64,000 bases of DNA. Source: CAYRVX01 sp964427875 (GTDB taxonomy: Bacteria; Planctomycetota; Phycisphaerae; SM23-33). A program made the position numbers and the translations under genes. Below, in pieces: positions 34,163 through 42,441 of this stretch. The stretch spans positions 1-64,000 of the forward strand of contig CAYRVX010000008.1 of NCBI GenBank assembly GCA_964427875.1, given 5' to 3'. The stretch's first letter is position 1, and each line of letters starts with the position of its first letter. The notes beneath the pieces are model-generated. The model saw only the letters and a program-made list of their open reading frames with translations. It did not search any database and was not told the origin of the DNA.

Positions 34163-35730
34163 ACGAGTGCTTGGACAGACGGGCGTTCCTGAAAGCGGTG
34201 TCCCTTGGCGCGGCGTCGCTGGCGGCGCCTCGGCTGCTGTCGGCATCCGGGAAGGACGCCAGGCCCAACATCGTGCTGATCATGGCCGACGACATGGGCT
34301 TCTCCGACATCGGCTGCTACGGCGGGGAGATCCGCACGCCGAACCTCGACCGGCTGGCGGCTCGCGGCATCCGCTTCGCGCAGTTCTACAACAACGCCAA
34401 GTGCGCGCCCACGCGGGCGAGCCTGCTGACCGGGCTCTACAGCCAGCAGGTCGGCAACGGAGGGATGGGCACCTGCCGCCACTGCGTCACCATCGCCGAG
34501 GCCCTCAAGGCCGCCGGCTACCGCACGCTCATGGTCGGCAAGTGGCACCAGAACAACCTCCCCGTCCGGCGGGGCTTCGACCGCTACTTCGGCCTGGCCG
34601 ACGGGTGCTGCAACTTCTGGAACCCCGGCAAGCAGCGCGAGGGCGAGCCCGCCCCCGGACGCAAGTGGGCACGATGGCGGCGATGGGCCATCGACGACAA
34701 GGAGTACACACCCTACACGCCCGAGAAAAAGGACTTCTACACCACCGACGCCTTCACCGACCACGCCGTGAAGTACCTCGACGAGTACGGCAAGGAGGAT
34801 AAGCCCTTCTTCCTCTACGTCGCCTACACCGCGCCGCACTACCCGCTGCACGCCTGGCCGGAGGACATCGCCAGGTACAGGGGCAAGTACATGTGCGGCT
34901 GGGACAGGCTCCGCCAGCAGCGATACAAGCGCATCGTCGAGATGGGGCTGATCGACCGGAAGTACGCCATGAGCCCGCGCGACCCCGGCGTGCCGAAGTG
35001 GGAGGACGTGCCCGACAAGGCCGCGTGGGACCTGAAGATGGCCGTCTACGCGGCCATGATCGACCGCATGGACCAGAACATCGGGCGGATCATGGACAGG
35101 ATCCGCCGGCTCGGAAAGGCCGACAACACGCTCGTGCTGTTCCTGGCCGACAACGGCGGCTGCGCCGAGCGGGTCCACAAGACGCCGGACGTCCCGCCCG
35201 GGCCGCTGGCCTCCTACCGCACGGTCGATCCGCCGTGGGCCAACGCCTCCAACACGCCGTTCCGCAAGTACAAGAGCTGGGACCACGAGGGCGGCATCGC
35301 CACGCCGCTTATCGCGTGCTGGCCGGCGCGGATCGGCAAGGGCGGGCGGATCACCCGCCAGGTCGGCCACATCATCGACATCATGGCCACCTGCCTCGAC
35401 GCCGCCGGGGCCGAATACCCCGCGGAATTCAACGGCGAAGGGATCCTCCCGCTGGAGGGCAAGAGCCTCCTTCCCATTCTCGACGGCAAGCAGCGGAAGG
35501 GTCACGACGTGCTGTTCTGGCAGTTCGGCCGCAGCCGGGCCGTGAGAAAAGGCAACTGGAAGCTCGTCTCCCACGGCGGCAAGTGGGAGCTGTACGACCT
35601 CGCCGCCGACCGCACGGAGCTGCGCGACCAGATCACCGCCGAGCCGCAGCGCGTGGAGAAGATGGCCGGGATGTACAAGGCCTGGGAAACCCGGTGCCGT
35701 GCGGCCCGGAAGAAAGGCAAAGCCGGATGA
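34159..35730 (+). CDS. Exported arylsulfatase-type sulfatase
   Basis: 523 aa. N-terminal DRRAFLKAVSLGAASLAAP is a twin-arginine-type signal. PNIVLIMADDMGFSDIGCYG gives metal-binding aspartates; CAPTR (82-86) is the formylglycine motif, with GKWHQ after it; NTLVLFLADNGGCAE has the second metal site. Similar to the arylsulfatase A/N-acetylgalactosamine-type group. ATG 34159 overlaps the beta-helix gene stop (ATGA), so the pair is translationally coupled. Together with the upstream oxidoreductase it forms a likely sulfated-glycan unit. Confidence 0.93.
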   Translation: MNECLDRRAFLKAVSLGAASLAAPRLLSASGKDARPNIVLIMADDMGFSDIGCYGGEIRTPNLDRLAARGIRFAQFYNNAKCAPTRASLLTGLYSQQVGNGGMGTCRHCVTIAEALKAAGYRTLMVGKWHQNNLPVRRGFDRYFGLADGCCNFWNPGKQREGEPAPGRKWARWRRWAIDDKEYTPYTPEKKDFYTTDAFTDHAVKYLDEYGKEDKPFFLYVAYTAPHYPLHAWPEDIARYRGKYMCGWDRLRQQRYKRIVEMGLIDRKYAMSPRDPGVPKWEDVPDKAAWDLKMAVYAAMIDRMDQNIGRIMDRIRRLGKADNTLVLFLADNGGCAERVHKTPDVPPGPLASYRTVDPPWANASNTPFRKYKSWDHEGGIATPLIACWPARIGKGGRITRQVGHIIDIMATCLDAAGAEYPAEFNGEGILPLEGKSLLPILDGKQRKGHDVLFWQFGRSRAVRKGNWKLVSHGGKWELYDLAADRTELRDQITAEPQRVEKMAGMYKAWETRCRAARKKGKAG

Positions 35731-35795
35731 CGCGGCAGGAGGGCGAAGTCGTCCTCCGCGTGAACGCGGAATCGACTGCCCGCTCCTCTCGGGGC

Positions 35796-38618
35796 CTATT
35801 CGTCGGCCCCCCGTTCTTCCTCGTCGCGCTCCGCGCGCAGCCCTTCTCGCCGCTGCTCGATCCGCTTCGCCACGTCCTTGCCGACCTCCAGGATCTCCGC
35901 CGCGACCTTCACGTCCTCGCCGAGGAACAGGCGCAGGCCGACGATCAGCGGCTCCAGGACTTCGGCACTCGGCGACTCCACCAGCACGCGCAGCGCCTCG
36001 CGGCCGGACCCCGCCGCAGCAAGATTTGCGAAAAGGTCGACGGCATCTTCCGTGGTGCGGTTCACGCACTCGGCATCGCCAAGATACCGCCGCGCCGCCC
36101 CCAGCGCCTCGTCGCACTTGCCGACCACGCTGAGCACCGATGACAGCGTGTGTTGGTAGTGTGCGTTGTCCGGTGCGAGGCCCACCGACCGCCGTGCCCA
36201 GGACTCCGCGCAGGCGAGAAGGTCCGCCCGTGGGCGCCGCAGCAGCCCGTACGCGCCGTTGTTGAGCGCCGCCGCACGGTCCGACGATTCCGCCAGCCCG
36301 CCCTCGATCAGCTTGAGGCATTCGCCCGGTGTCGTCCCCTGGCTCGCCAGCACGGCGATCAGCCGGCCCCACGCCCCGGCGTACTTGGGGTCGAGCTCGA
36401 TGGCCTTGCGGCAGGCCTTCTCCGCCTCGTCGTATCGCTCCAGACGCTCGTGCAGAAGCTCGCCGAGGCTCGCCCAGCCCCAAGCCACCTTCGGCTCCAG
36501 GTCGACTGCTTTGCGATAGGCTTTCTCGGCCTCGCCGTATCGCTCCAGACGCTGGTGCAGAAGCTGGCCGAGGTGCGCCCACGCCCCGGCGTACTTGGGG
36601 TCGAGCTCGATGGCCTTGCGGTAGGCCTTCTCCGCCTCGTCGTATCGCTCCAGATGCTCGTGCAGAAGCGCACCGAGGTGCGCCCACGCGCCGGCGAACT
36701 TCGGGTCGAGTTCGATGGCCTTGCGGTAGGCCTTCTCCGCCTCGTCGTATCGCTCCAGACGCTCGTGGAGAAGCGCACCGAGGTGCGCCCACGCCCAGGC
36801 GTACTTGGGCTCCAGGTCGATGGCCTTGCGGTAGGCCTTCTCCGCCTCCTCGTATCGCTCCAGACGATCGTGGAGAAGCACACCGAGGTGCGCCCACGCG
36901 CCGCCGTACTTGGGGTTCAGCTCGATGGCTTTGCGATAGGCTTTCTCGGCTTCATGGTATCGCTCCAGACGCTCGTGGAGAAGCGCACCAAGGCGCGCCC
37001 ACGCCCAGGCGTACTTGGGGTCCAGGTCGATGGCCTTACGGTAGGCCTCTTCGGCGTCGGCGTAGCAACCCAACTTCTCGCACAGCAAGCCCAGAAGAAC
37101 GTGGGCCCGGGGCGAGTCCGGCCTCAGGTCAATGGCTCGCCTGCACAGCTCTTCGGCCTCGGCCACGCGGTCTGGGTCCTTGGCAAGCTTGAAGGCCTGT
37201 TGCAGGAGCGCCTCGAACCCGCCGTCCTCGGCGGCGGGCTCGGCGGCCGGGAGGGATGTCGCAGTCGCCTCCCGCGCCAGGTGCTTCAACGACGGCGGAG
37301 CGTCGGGCGCTTCGAGGAAGCCACAGGGCGCCGCGGCGAGGAGGCGGTCGCGCAGTGGCCGCACCCCGGGGTCCTGGAGCATCGCCTCGAATGCGGAGTA
37401 GTGGTCCTGGCGAAGGTCGGGGGGCAGGCGGGAGGCCTCTTCGGCGATCCCTCGCGCGAGGCCGACCAGCTCCCCCGGCCCGTAGAGGCTGACCATGAAG
37501 TGGACGACCGCCTTGACGCGGGCGGCGGGCGAGCCACGACGGCGCATGAGGTAGTAGATGTTGTACATGCGCTCGGCGACCTGGTAGCGCTTCTTCCGCG
37601 GGCCCTCCTCCACGGCCAGGACGGCGCCTCTGCCGGCAAGTCGGCTGAGGAGCGTGCTCGTCTTGCTGACATCGAGCCTGGCGCTGTCGGCCACCTCGCG
37701 CGCCGTGGCGGGGTCCCACAGCTCCACCAGGGCCACGTACACCTTGCGCTCGACTGCGGGAAGGCCGTCCAGGTGGCTCTTGAAGTACTCGGTGTGCTCG
37801 TCTACCAGATGGACGAGGTCCGTCATGAGTTCGCGGAAGGACATGTCGGCGCCGAAGTACGAGATGATCGCCAGCAGCCTGGGGTTTCCTCCGGTCAGGA
37901 TCTGGATGGGGCGGATGCGGCCGTCGGGTACTCCTTTCTCGGCAATAGAAGCCCAGATCCTCGCACAGTCGTCCTCCTCCAGGGGGTGGAGCTCGTGTAC
38001 ACGAAACAGGTCGAACATGGCCATCCCCGCATTCTCGATCTCCGCAAAGCGGCTGGCGGCCGTAGCCAACAGCATCACGCGGGGCTCGTGGAGCAACGTG
38101 TGGCGCAGGGCCCAGGCGTCGTCGTCCGAGAGCTGGTCGCCGAGGAGCATGTTGAGGTTCTCGACGATCAGCAGGATCCGCTTGCCCTGTGCATCCGCGA
38201 AGTCCATGAGCTGCGCCAGGGCCCGTTCCCGCAGGCGGGCCTCGTCCTCTTCCCCGCGCAGCTCCTCGTAGGCGCGCCGCCACCGGGCGTCCTTCGTCTG
38301 CTCGGCCAGGTGAAAGAGGGCCTCCAGCCAGAACTCCCCGGCCGTGCAGGCCTGGTAGCTCTCCTCGGCGAAGACCAGGGGGTACCACCTCTCGCGGAGG
38401 TCGTCGGCCCTTCGGGTCTCGGCCGCGACGCGCAAAACCAGCATCGTCTTTCCGATGCCGCGCGGGCCGATCAGGAGGACGTGCTGGTTGGATTCCGCCG
38501 TGTTCTCGCGGAGGACTTGGAGGAGGAGATCCAGCTCCGTCTGGCGGACGACGAACGCGTCGATGAGCTCCTCGTCGCTCAGGAAGGCCGGGTTGTACTT
38601 CATGGGGCGCTTGACCAT
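35796..38618 (-). CDS. P-loop ATPase with C-terminal TPR array
   Basis: 940 aa from the ATG at 38618 (GGGGAG upstream). Walker A is GPRGIGKT (residues 51-58) and Walker B LLIVENLN (about 150-157), in an archaeal-ATPase/MNS-like domain. A winged-helix region follows (about 290-345, with TAREVADSARLDVSKTSTLL). The middle is helical. From about residue 517 to 760 lie seven 35-residue TPR-type units with near-identical sequence (EAEKAYRKAIELDPKYAGAW). The start lies 3 bases after the upstream ATPase stop, so they form an operon. Such STAND-like ATPase plus repeat proteins often sense a partner; in bacteria several are defence or regulatory. The role here is unknown. Confidence 0.82.
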   Translation of the reverse strand: MVKRPMKYNPAFLSDEELIDAFVVRQTELDLLLQVLRENTAESNQHVLLIGPRGIGKTMLVLRVAAETRRADDLRERWYPLVFAEESYQACTAGEFWLEALFHLAEQTKDARWRRAYEELRGEEDEARLRERALAQLMDFADAQGKRILLIVENLNMLLGDQLSDDDAWALRHTLLHEPRVMLLATAASRFAEIENAGMAMFDLFRVHELHPLEEDDCARIWASIAEKGVPDGRIRPIQILTGGNPRLLAIISYFGADMSFRELMTDLVHLVDEHTEYFKSHLDGLPAVERKVYVALVELWDPATAREVADSARLDVSKTSTLLSRLAGRGAVLAVEEGPRKKRYQVAERMYNIYYLMRRRGSPAARVKAVVHFMVSLYGPGELVGLARGIAEEASRLPPDLRQDHYSAFEAMLQDPGVRPLRDRLLAAAPCGFLEAPDAPPSLKHLAREATATSLPAAEPAAEDGGFEALLQQAFKLAKDPDRVAEAEELCRRAIDLRPDSPRAHVLLGLLCEKLGCYADAEEAYRKAIDLDPKYAWAWARLGALLHERLERYHEAEKAYRKAIELNPKYGGAWAHLGVLLHDRLERYEEAEKAYRKAIDLEPKYAWAWAHLGALLHERLERYDEAEKAYRKAIELDPKFAGAWAHLGALLHEHLERYDEAEKAYRKAIELDPKYAGAWAHLGQLLHQRLERYGEAEKAYRKAVDLEPKVAWGWASLGELLHERLERYDEAEKACRKAIELDPKYAGAWGRLIAVLASQGTTPGECLKLIEGGLAESSDRAAALNNGAYGLLRRPRADLLACAESWARRSVGLAPDNAHYQHTLSSVLSVVGKCDEALGAARRYLGDAECVNRTTEDAVDLFANLAAAGSGREALRVLVESPSAEVLEPLIVGLRLFLGEDVKVAAEILEVGKDVAKRIEQRREGLRAERDEEERGADE
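36340..37070 (-). repeat. Tandem 105-bp repeats encoding TPR units
   Basis: Segments beginning near CGTATCGCTCCAG at 36431, 36536, 36641, 36746, 36851 and 36956 are spaced by exactly 105 bp, coding for 35-residue units instead of the usual 34 for TPR. The copies are very similar in DNA as well as protein, which points to recent expansion or ongoing homogenisation. Confidence 0.85.
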
Positions 38619-38621
38619 GGC

Positions 38622-39875
38622 TCACTCCCCTCGCTCCAGCACCGGCGTGTAGAGCTGGCCGTGGCGCGCCCTCCACCAGTCGCGGAGCAGTGTGGACACG
38701 AAGACGTAGCCCTCCGTCGCTGATTCCAGATACCCGTCATGCTCCAGCACCCACAGGATCTCCTTCTGCGCGTCCGCGATCGCCTTCCCCTCGACGGGGT
38801 GATACTCCTGGAGCGCGGTCAGCGCCTCCGGCGTCAAGCGGCCGGTCACCGCCGCCTCGGTGAGCATGTCCAGCGCCAGGGGGAACAGCTCCTTGCCGAG
38901 CACCATCTCCAGGCGCTCCTCGTAGTGCGTCAGCTCCGCGTGGCCGCGCGTGCCGAGCATTTCGCTGCGGTAGACGGCCTCCACTTCCTCTGCAGCGAAC
39001 TCCATCCGACCTCGCCTGCGGCACGTCTCGTGGACGTAGGTGAAGAACATCTGCACGTGGTGTGGAATGAGGCAGCCGAGGTGTCGCAACATTTCCCTTG
39101 GGGCGCCCTCCTCGAACTGGATGCCGTACTGGTTGGCCAGCGCCCGGAGGCAACCCAACGCCGTTGCCTCACCCCACGGCTTCAGCTCGAACGGGGCGAA
39201 GTTGTTGATGGTCGAGCTGAGGTTCCCCTGACGCAGGATCGGCTCCAGGCCGATGCTCCCGGAAAGCACGATCCGCACCCTCCCCTGGTGCCGGATGCTG
39301 TTCTCTCGCAGCCACGACATGAAATGGCCGGTCCTCCTCCTGCGCTCGGGTGTGATGGCGTACTCGTCGCCCTTGAGGAGCCGGCTGACCAGGATGGGCA
39401 CCTCGTCCAGCAGCAGTGCGACCGGCTGCTCGCAGGCCGCGAGAATGGCCAGCAGGCGGTCGCCCTTCTCCGCCCAGTCCCCGCGGGTCAGGCCGGCCCG
39501 CAACGTCACGCCCAGGTCCCCGACGCCCACCTTCTCCACGCGGTCGGCTGCCTTGCTCAGGATGTTGGCGAAGACCTCGCGCGCCTTGGCCCAAAGCGAC
39601 TTGTACTCGTGCATGGCGAGGCTGAGCTTGACAATCGCATCGGGCGCCTCCCGGCAATCCTGGAGGTCAACGAACAGGCAGACGTACGGCCCTCCCAGTC
39701 GGCGGGCGGTCTCCTTCATGAGGCTCGTCTTGCCCATTCGCCGCTGGGCCACCAGGAGGACGTGCGCCCCCCTCTCGATCCGCTCGATCAGCAGCTTCAC
39801 ATCCTCCTCCTGGTCCCAGAAGCGGTCGCCGCACACCCAATTGCCGTCTGCCTGGATAAGCCTGTCTCGGGCCAT
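38622..39875 (-). CDS. P-loop ATPase (archaeal-ATPase/AAA-like)
   Basis: 417 aa from the ATG at 39875. Walker A AQRRMGKTSL (about 43-52), Walker B PVALLLDEVP (about 151-160), sensor-like IVLSGSIGLEPIL near residue 215, and a winged-helix C-terminal half (GHAELTHYEERLEMVLGKEL, YVFVSTLLRDWW). This matches the archaeal ATPase family found in MNS-type NTPases. It heads the operon with 35796-38618, behind a promoter bracketed by palindromes. Possibly a sensor or regulator for the TPR ATPase; substrate of hydrolysis beyond ATP unknown. Confidence 0.82.
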   Translation of the reverse strand: MARDRLIQADGNWVCGDRFWDQEEDVKLLIERIERGAHVLLVAQRRMGKTSLMKETARRLGGPYVCLFVDLQDCREAPDAIVKLSLAMHEYKSLWAKAREVFANILSKAADRVEKVGVGDLGVTLRAGLTRGDWAEKGDRLLAILAACEQPVALLLDEVPILVSRLLKGDEYAITPERRRRTGHFMSWLRENSIRHQGRVRIVLSGSIGLEPILRQGNLSSTINNFAPFELKPWGEATALGCLRALANQYGIQFEEGAPREMLRHLGCLIPHHVQMFFTYVHETCRRRGRMEFAAEEVEAVYRSEMLGTRGHAELTHYEERLEMVLGKELFPLALDMLTEAAVTGRLTPEALTALQEYHPVEGKAIADAQKEILWVLEHDGYLESATEGYVFVSTLLRDWWRARHGQLYTPVLERGE

Positions 39876-39903
39876 CTTGTGGCTCCCTATTGCCGCTATT
39901 TCC

Positions 39904-39984
39904 CAACAGCTTTGTTGCCAACAGATCTGTTGTAATTATCGGCGAGCGGGCACGACCCGTCAAGGCCTTACAACAAATTTGTTG
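39904..39984 (-). promoter_or_regulatory. Promoter with three CAACA-N4-TGTTG palindromes
   Basis: Read on the minus strand, TTGACG (39958-39963) and GATAAT (39935-39940) are 17 bp apart. Three 14-bp boxes flank them: CAACAGCTTTGTTG (39904-39917), CAACAGATCTGTTG (39919-39932, perfect) and CAACAAATTTGTTG (39971-39984, perfect). Two lie downstream of the -10 and one upstream of the -35, an arrangement suited to repression, possibly with looping. The binding protein is not identifiable. Confidence 0.7.
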
Positions 39985-40113
39985 CAAAAAAGTCGGGCCA
40001 AGCAGGACAAGGGTTACAGCGCATCTTGATGATGGGATTCCCGTCGCTTCACCATCCGCTTCGCAGTATCATGTGGCCGCTGCAGTGCGGCGCGGAAGGA
40101 AGACAAGGCTCGA

Positions 40114-41015
40114 TGACACGGCGGGAGAACGATCTCGAGTTGGCCCTCGTGTTCGGCGGGCTGCCGATGAAGTACCTGACGGAATGGGAGATCACCGCCG
40201 ACGTCGGTCTGGTCGCCGGGAAGCTGGGCGTGGAACTCGTTACCGTTCCGCACGAGGAGCTGACGGGGCGGTATGCAGCGCTTCCAGACGACCAGCAGCG
40301 CGAGGCGGCGGCCCTGGCCGAGCGGCTCGTCGCCGAGGCGGACCAGTCCGATCGCCCCCGGCCGGATGACGAAGAGATCCACAAGGCCGTGCGGCTGTAC
40401 GTGGCCGTGAGCACGCTTATCGAGGACCGCGGCGCCGTCGCGGCGACGATCGTCTGCCGGCCCTTCATCCAGGACGAGGCCCTGCCCGTGCCCTGTCTGG
40501 CCCTGACGCTGCTTCAGGACCGCGGCGTCCCGGCCGCGTGCCAGGCGGACATCGACGCATTCCTCACGATGATCCTCTTCCGGCGCGCCACCGGCCAAGT
40601 GAGCTTCATGGGCGGGGGCTTCCAGGCCGACGGCAAGCTGGAGATCAGCCACTGCGTCCTCTCGCGCCGGATGACCGCGCCGGGCGACCCGCCGCAACCG
40701 TACTACCTCAGCGATTACCACGGCCGGAAGAGCAGCCCGACGGTCCGCACGAGCATCCCCGCCGGGCGGACCGTGACGATCGCCCGGCTGACGCGGGACC
40801 TCCAGCGGCTGATCCTGACGCGCGGGACGGTGGTCGATTCGCTCGACAGGCCCGGCCGCTGCCGGAACACGCTCATCATCGACGTGCCCGACGCGGCGAG
40901 GCTATTGGGCCTCGTGAAGGGGCATCAGAACCACCTCGTGGTCGCCTGCGGAGATCACGTCGAGAGCATGGCCGAACTTGCCGAGCGCGCGGGCATCGAG
41001 CCGGCGCTCGTCTGA
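40114..41015 (+). CDS. L-fucose/L-arabinose isomerase-like protein, N-terminally shortened
   Basis: 300 aa from ATG 40114. LALVFGGLPMKYLTEWEITA and GVELVTVPHEEL match the middle domain of fucose-isomerase-family proteins, and LPVPCLALTLLQDRGVPAAC, QADIDAFLTMILFRRATGQ and ISHCVL the C-terminal domain. Full family members are around 450-500 aa and have an extra N-terminal domain, which is missing upstream of this gene. It diverges from the ATPase operon. It may be a trimmed but working enzyme, or a decayed gene. Confidence 0.62.
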
Positions 41016-41026
41016 GCCGCCGAGGC

Positions 41027-41704
41027 CTACCGCAAGCCGCTCAGGACGACCCGGCAGACGTAGGCGGCGGCGTTGGCGTCCCGGGCGTCCGAGGAGGCGT
41101 CCACGGCCGTCATCACGAACGGCCTGCCGACGGGCAGGTTGCCGTTGTAGGCGAAGGCCACGTTGTGGATGGCGACCGCCTTCACGCCGGGACCGACCTC
41201 GACGTCGCTCTGGTCCATGTCCGACAGCTCGACCTCCAGCCGGACCTGCACGTGCTCGACCGGTCGCTTGGTGATCGGCTCGGCTGCCAGCCGGAAGATG
41301 GCGCCAACGTCCTGGTATTGCACAGCGCGTATCGCCCGGCCGCCCGGGCCCGCTCGTGAGCCCGTGACGAAGGGCTTCTTCGTGCCGACGCGGATGCGAT
41401 TCTCCGTGGTCAGGCTGACCGCCTGGCTGGCACGGTAGAGCGCCTGCGTCCGGCCGAGCTTGGCAAGGTGCGTCTGGAGGTCTTCGCCCCGGGCGGCCTC
41501 GGCGGTGAGGTCGCCGACGTCGAGCCGCGGGATGCTTGCCGCGGGCACGTGCGTCCTGTAGATGATCGCCTCGAAATCCGCCGTCGAGAGGGGCAGGGCC
41601 GTCGGCTGCGCGGCGGACGGGGCACAGCCCGTCAGCGGCATGGCCGCAAGAACGACAAGCCAGACGAGGGGCCACATCAGGTTTCTGTTGGATGATCGCC
41701 TCAT
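41027..41704 (-). CDS. Putative lipoprotein, paralogue of 41742-42413
   Basis: 225 aa with a lipoprotein signal ending LTGC (about residue 26). Mature part: ADFEAIIYRTHVPAASIPRL, DLTAEAARGEDLQTHLAKLG, AVQYQDVGAIFRLAAEPITK and PFVMTAVDASSDARDANAAA. It aligns over its length with the upstream gene. Lies last in the minus-strand operon behind two Nramp-like genes. No family I can name. Confidence 0.72.
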   Translation of the reverse strand: MRRSSNRNLMWPLVWLVVLAAMPLTGCAPSAAQPTALPLSTADFEAIIYRTHVPAASIPRLDVGDLTAEAARGEDLQTHLAKLGRTQALYRASQAVSLTTENRIRVGTKKPFVTGSRAGPGGRAIRAVQYQDVGAIFRLAAEPITKRPVEHVQVRLEVELSDMDQSDVEVGPGVKAVAIHNVAFAYNGNLPVGRPFVMTAVDASSDARDANAAAYVCRVVLSGLR

Positions 41705-41741
41705 GGGTCGGTTCCTTGGTCAGGGGGTTCGGCCGGGAGCG

Positions 41742-42413
41742 TCAAGGCAACCTGCTGAGAACGACCCGGCAGACGTACGCGACGCACCTGGCGTCCTTCT
41801 CGTCGGACGGGGAGTCCACGCTCAGCATCACGAAAGGGCGCCCGATCTCGGCCCGGCCGTTGTAGCTCATCTCCGCCTCGCGGGTGACCGGGGCACGGAC
41901 GCCGGGGGAGATCTCTGTCCTGCTTTGGTCCATGGCTGAGAGCTCCGCGTTCATCCGCATGTCCACCTGCCTGCCGCCCGAGGCGGCCACCGGCTGGCAG
42001 GACACCTTGAAGATGGCCCCGACCTGCTCGTACTGGATGGTGTTGATCGTCCTGCCAGCCTCCGTCAGCCGGGTGTTGCGGACGAACGGCTTCCTTGCCC
42101 CCACCATGATGCGGGTGTCGCCGTCCAGGCCGATGGGCTGGGAGGCATGGTAGAGGACGCGGGTCGGTCCCATCTTCGCCAGGGCCTTCTGGAGGCCACC
42201 GACCTCGCCGGACCTGGCGGCCAGGGCCTTGGCGTCGATCTCGCCGACGCGATCGGCCGGGACCTTCGCCTCATACACGGTCACCTGGAATCCCGCCAAC
42301 GAGCGGCCGCCCGGCGGCTCGGCGCAGCCGGCCACGAAAACTGCGGCCCAGACGGCGCCGAATCCGCCGAGCAGGGCCCTGCGGGCAGTTGGCCTGATAC
42401 ATCGTTTCATCAT
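41742..42413 (-). CDS. Putative lipoprotein, paralogue of 41027-41704
   Basis: 223 aa, signal ending VAGC (about residue 29). Shares GFQVTVYEAKVPADRVGEID, ALAKMGPTRVLYHASQPI, TIQYEQVGAIFKVSCQPV and PFVMLSVDSPSDEKDARCVA with the next gene, in the same order, so the pair is a tandem duplication. It begins 28 bases after the Nramp-like gene stop. Unknown function; an envelope partner of the transporters is a guess from position. Confidence 0.72.
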   Translation of the reverse strand: MMKRCIRPTARRALLGGFGAVWAAVFVAGCAEPPGGRSLAGFQVTVYEAKVPADRVGEIDAKALAARSGEVGGLQKALAKMGPTRVLYHASQPIGLDGDTRIMVGARKPFVRNTRLTEAGRTINTIQYEQVGAIFKVSCQPVAASGGRQVDMRMNAELSAMDQSRTEISPGVRAPVTREAEMSYNGRAEIGRPFVMLSVDSPSDEKDARCVAYVCRVVLSRLP

Positions 42414-42441
42414 TTCTCTCCTTCTCCGCCGCGCCGGCGGG

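Noticed and set aside
34102..36897. Minus-strand frame of about 930 codons near the sulfatase
   Set aside because: Shadow of the sulfatase and of the TPR repeats in another frame; no start signal or domain.
36340..37070. CRISPR array
   Set aside because: The 105-bp repeats are contiguous coding TPR units without spacers.
40114..41015. Calling this gene a full L-fucose isomerase
   Set aside because: The N-terminal domain is missing, so enzymatic activity cannot be assumed.
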